A DNA stretch of 11,139 nucleotides from a bacterium (GTDB taxonomy: Bacteria > Chlamydiota > Chlamydiia > Chlamydiales > JAFEGQ01): contig JAKBAF010000007.1 of the NCBI GenBank assembly GCA_021809305.1, forward strand, positions 1 through 11,139, written 5' to 3'. The position numbers were made by a program, and so were the translations under genes. The notes under the pieces are model-generated. The model saw nothing but the letters and a program-made list of their open reading frames with translations, was not told the DNA's origin and searched no databases. Numbering within the stretch: position 1 is the stretch's first letter; each line of letters opens with the position of its first letter. Of the stretch, positions 10,030-11,139 are shown piece after piece.

Positions 10030-11139
10030 ATGGAGGGAGTTGAAGGCGCTGGTTGCGTTAAGAGTTACGCCTATTCCTCAATGGAAGATGACCTGGCGGG
10101 TGAGATTAAGGAGTTCCTAAACAATGAGCGCCCATCTCTTCTTAGGCGCTATGACGTCATTCAGGTAATTAATCGGTGTAGAGCGAGATATCGAGGAGAC
10201 GAGGTCAGATTTTTGCGTATCGCCGAACAGGCTAAGAACCTCCTGAGATTTATACTTAGCCATCCGATGGGAGCCTCCTCTCAAGCCGTTGTGCTGTCAC
10301 GGCTTAGACAGCGCTTCCATAAATTTGGTATAGGCAGAGCTCCATCTGAGAGTGAGCTCCACTCAAAACTCTACTCCCTTGCTCTTCGGACGATTTTTTA
10401 TTTTGAAGCAACTGAGGCGAGCGGTGTTGATCGGCTCGCTTGTGCGGTCATCAGAAAGCAGATGGTACCGGGCGCGATAGCTGTAAGAAAGAGCGCTCCG
10501 CATCGGCGCCTTTTTGGCCTCGATGCCACAGGCCTGATCGTTCAAAGCTATTTAACACCGGCAGTTAGGAGCTACTTTGTCACCCTAAGAGAGCTTGGTA
10601 AAGGGAGCTTCAATCGAGTATCACTCTTCTATGACATCCAGCGAGGAGCACCGCTTGTCTTAAGGGCGCTTTTACCGGAGAAGATAAAAGATAAAACAAC
10701 AGTTAAAAAATGGGAAAATGAGGTGCAGCTCCACCTCAAGCTGTTCTCAAAAGGGCTGCCTGGCCTTGTTGCAATCCATGACATCTATAAAGAATTTTCG
10801 ATAGTCCTAGGCCAGAGTGGCTCTGAAGTTGCACTGCGCCCGTGTGAGGCGAGGCGAGGGATCGTGCTTGAACCCTGTGAGGGCGAGCTCAGTGAACTTG
10901 TTTGCAAGAGTGCGCTAGACCCAGTCCAGCAAAGGTCCGTGCTTATTCAAATTCTCTATTCAATAGGCACCCTTCATGCTCACGGATACTCTCATGGGGA
11001 TATACATCTAAGTAATATTCTATATTGTCGCAATGAGGGCGGTTATACAGTTCGGATTGCAGACCTTGGCATGGTAAAACCGCTCGGGACAAAGTTTTGG
11101 GTTGAGGGATGCGCCAAATACTTTCCAGTCGAGGGGCTT
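10030..11139 (+). CDS. Atypical Ser/Thr protein kinase-like protein (3' end outside the window)
   Basis: The frame is open from ATG 10030 to the window edge (370 residues), preceded by AGAGG at 5 nt. Residues 1-185 form an N-terminal extension of no recognised family, soluble and helical. A protein-kinase domain begins at about 187: Gly-rich loop GKGSFNRV (190-197), beta-3 strand LVLRAL (209-214), helix-C glutamate probably E231 (NEVQLHLKL), and hinge GIVLEPCEGEL (277-287). The catalytic loop is SHGDIHLSN (321-329) with D324 and N329, and the metal motif is D345-L-G. R212 takes the place of the ATP-anchoring lysine of VAIK, and HRD has become HGD. HGD is common in atypical bacterial kinases, but loss of the lysine usually weakens or abolishes activity. 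It could be an active unconventional kinase or a pseudokinase. In an intracellular bacterium it may act on host proteins, which is inference. No membrane segment or signal peptide is visible so far. Confidence 0.85.
   Translation, partial: MEGVEGAGCVKSYAYSSMEDDLAGEIKEFLNNERPSLLRRYDVIQVINRCRARYRGDEVRFLRIAEQAKNLLRFILSHPMGASSQAVVLSRLRQRFHKFGIGRAPSESELHSKLYSLALRTIFYFEATEASGVDRLACAVIRKQMVPGAIAVRKSAPHRRLFGLDATGLIVQSYLTPAVRSYFVTLRELGKGSFNRVSLFYDIQRGAPLVLRALLPEKIKDKTTVKKWENEVQLHLKLFSKGLPGLVAIHDIYKEFSIVLGQSGSEVALRPCEARRGIVLEPCEGELSELVCKSALDPVQQRSVLIQILYSIGTLHAHGYSHGDIHLSNILYCRNEGGYTVRIADLGMVKPLGTKFWVEGCAKYFPVEGL

Overview
The window looks like a piece of chromosome from an intracellular-lifestyle bacterium, most likely an environmental (non-Chlamydiaceae) member of the Chlamydiota. 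This is inference. It rests on several lineage-specific-looking proteins of unknown family with short N-terminal two-helix membrane hairpins (like chlamydial inclusion-membrane proteins), an atypical eukaryote-like protein kinase with a long N-terminal extension, moderate GC content with AT-rich intergenic spaces, and sigma70/sigma66-type promoters. No rRNA, tRNA or other marker here fixes the phylum.

Layout, left to right. Positions 1-141 hold the last 46 codons of a plus-strand gene, which meets a convergent minus-strand membrane/coiled-coil protein (138-932); the two stops share one TTAA. An AT-rich divergent promoter region (933-1096) separates that gene from a 455-residue helical protein with an N-terminal membrane hairpin (1097-2464). 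An MFS transporter follows (2548-3810), closed by a strong intrinsic terminator that contains its stop codon. Next come a small acidic protein (3901-4332) and, convergent to it, a QueD/6-pyruvoyl-tetrahydropterin synthase family enzyme (4337-4831). A 149-bp divergent region with an operator-like dyad leads to an EamA/DMT transporter (4981-5886) and a YhiN/HI0933-family flavoprotein (5957-7189). That flavoprotein has no ATG, GTG or TTG in its proper N-terminal stretch and probably starts at ATT. Another membrane-hairpin protein (7264-8229) converges on a tiny one-helix protein with an 11-residue tandem duplication (8274-8528).

The stretch 8530-8968 carries no convincing gene but is packed with palindromes. 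Its core is a symmetric 143-bp element made of four 7-bp-stem/4-nt-loop hairpins in the order A-B-spacer-B'-A'. The A and A' stems differ at three pairs but all remain paired, so hairpin formation appears to be what is conserved. It sits downstream of a two-gene minus-strand operon encoding the fluoride channel CrcB/Fluc (9319-9702) and a DUF190 PII-like protein (8969-9310). After a 327-bp intergenic region the window ends inside an atypical protein kinase (10030 to the edge). It keeps the Gly-loop, HGD and DLG motifs but has Arg where the ATP-anchoring Lys normally lies.

The housekeeping and transport genes (QueD, MFS, EamA, YhiN, CrcB-DUF190) do not form one pathway. They are interspersed with candidate host-interaction proteins. 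Three of the unknown genes (start codons at 3901, 7264 and 8528) share an AATAAGAGA-like motif 20-24 nt before the start codon, which suggests common transcriptional control.
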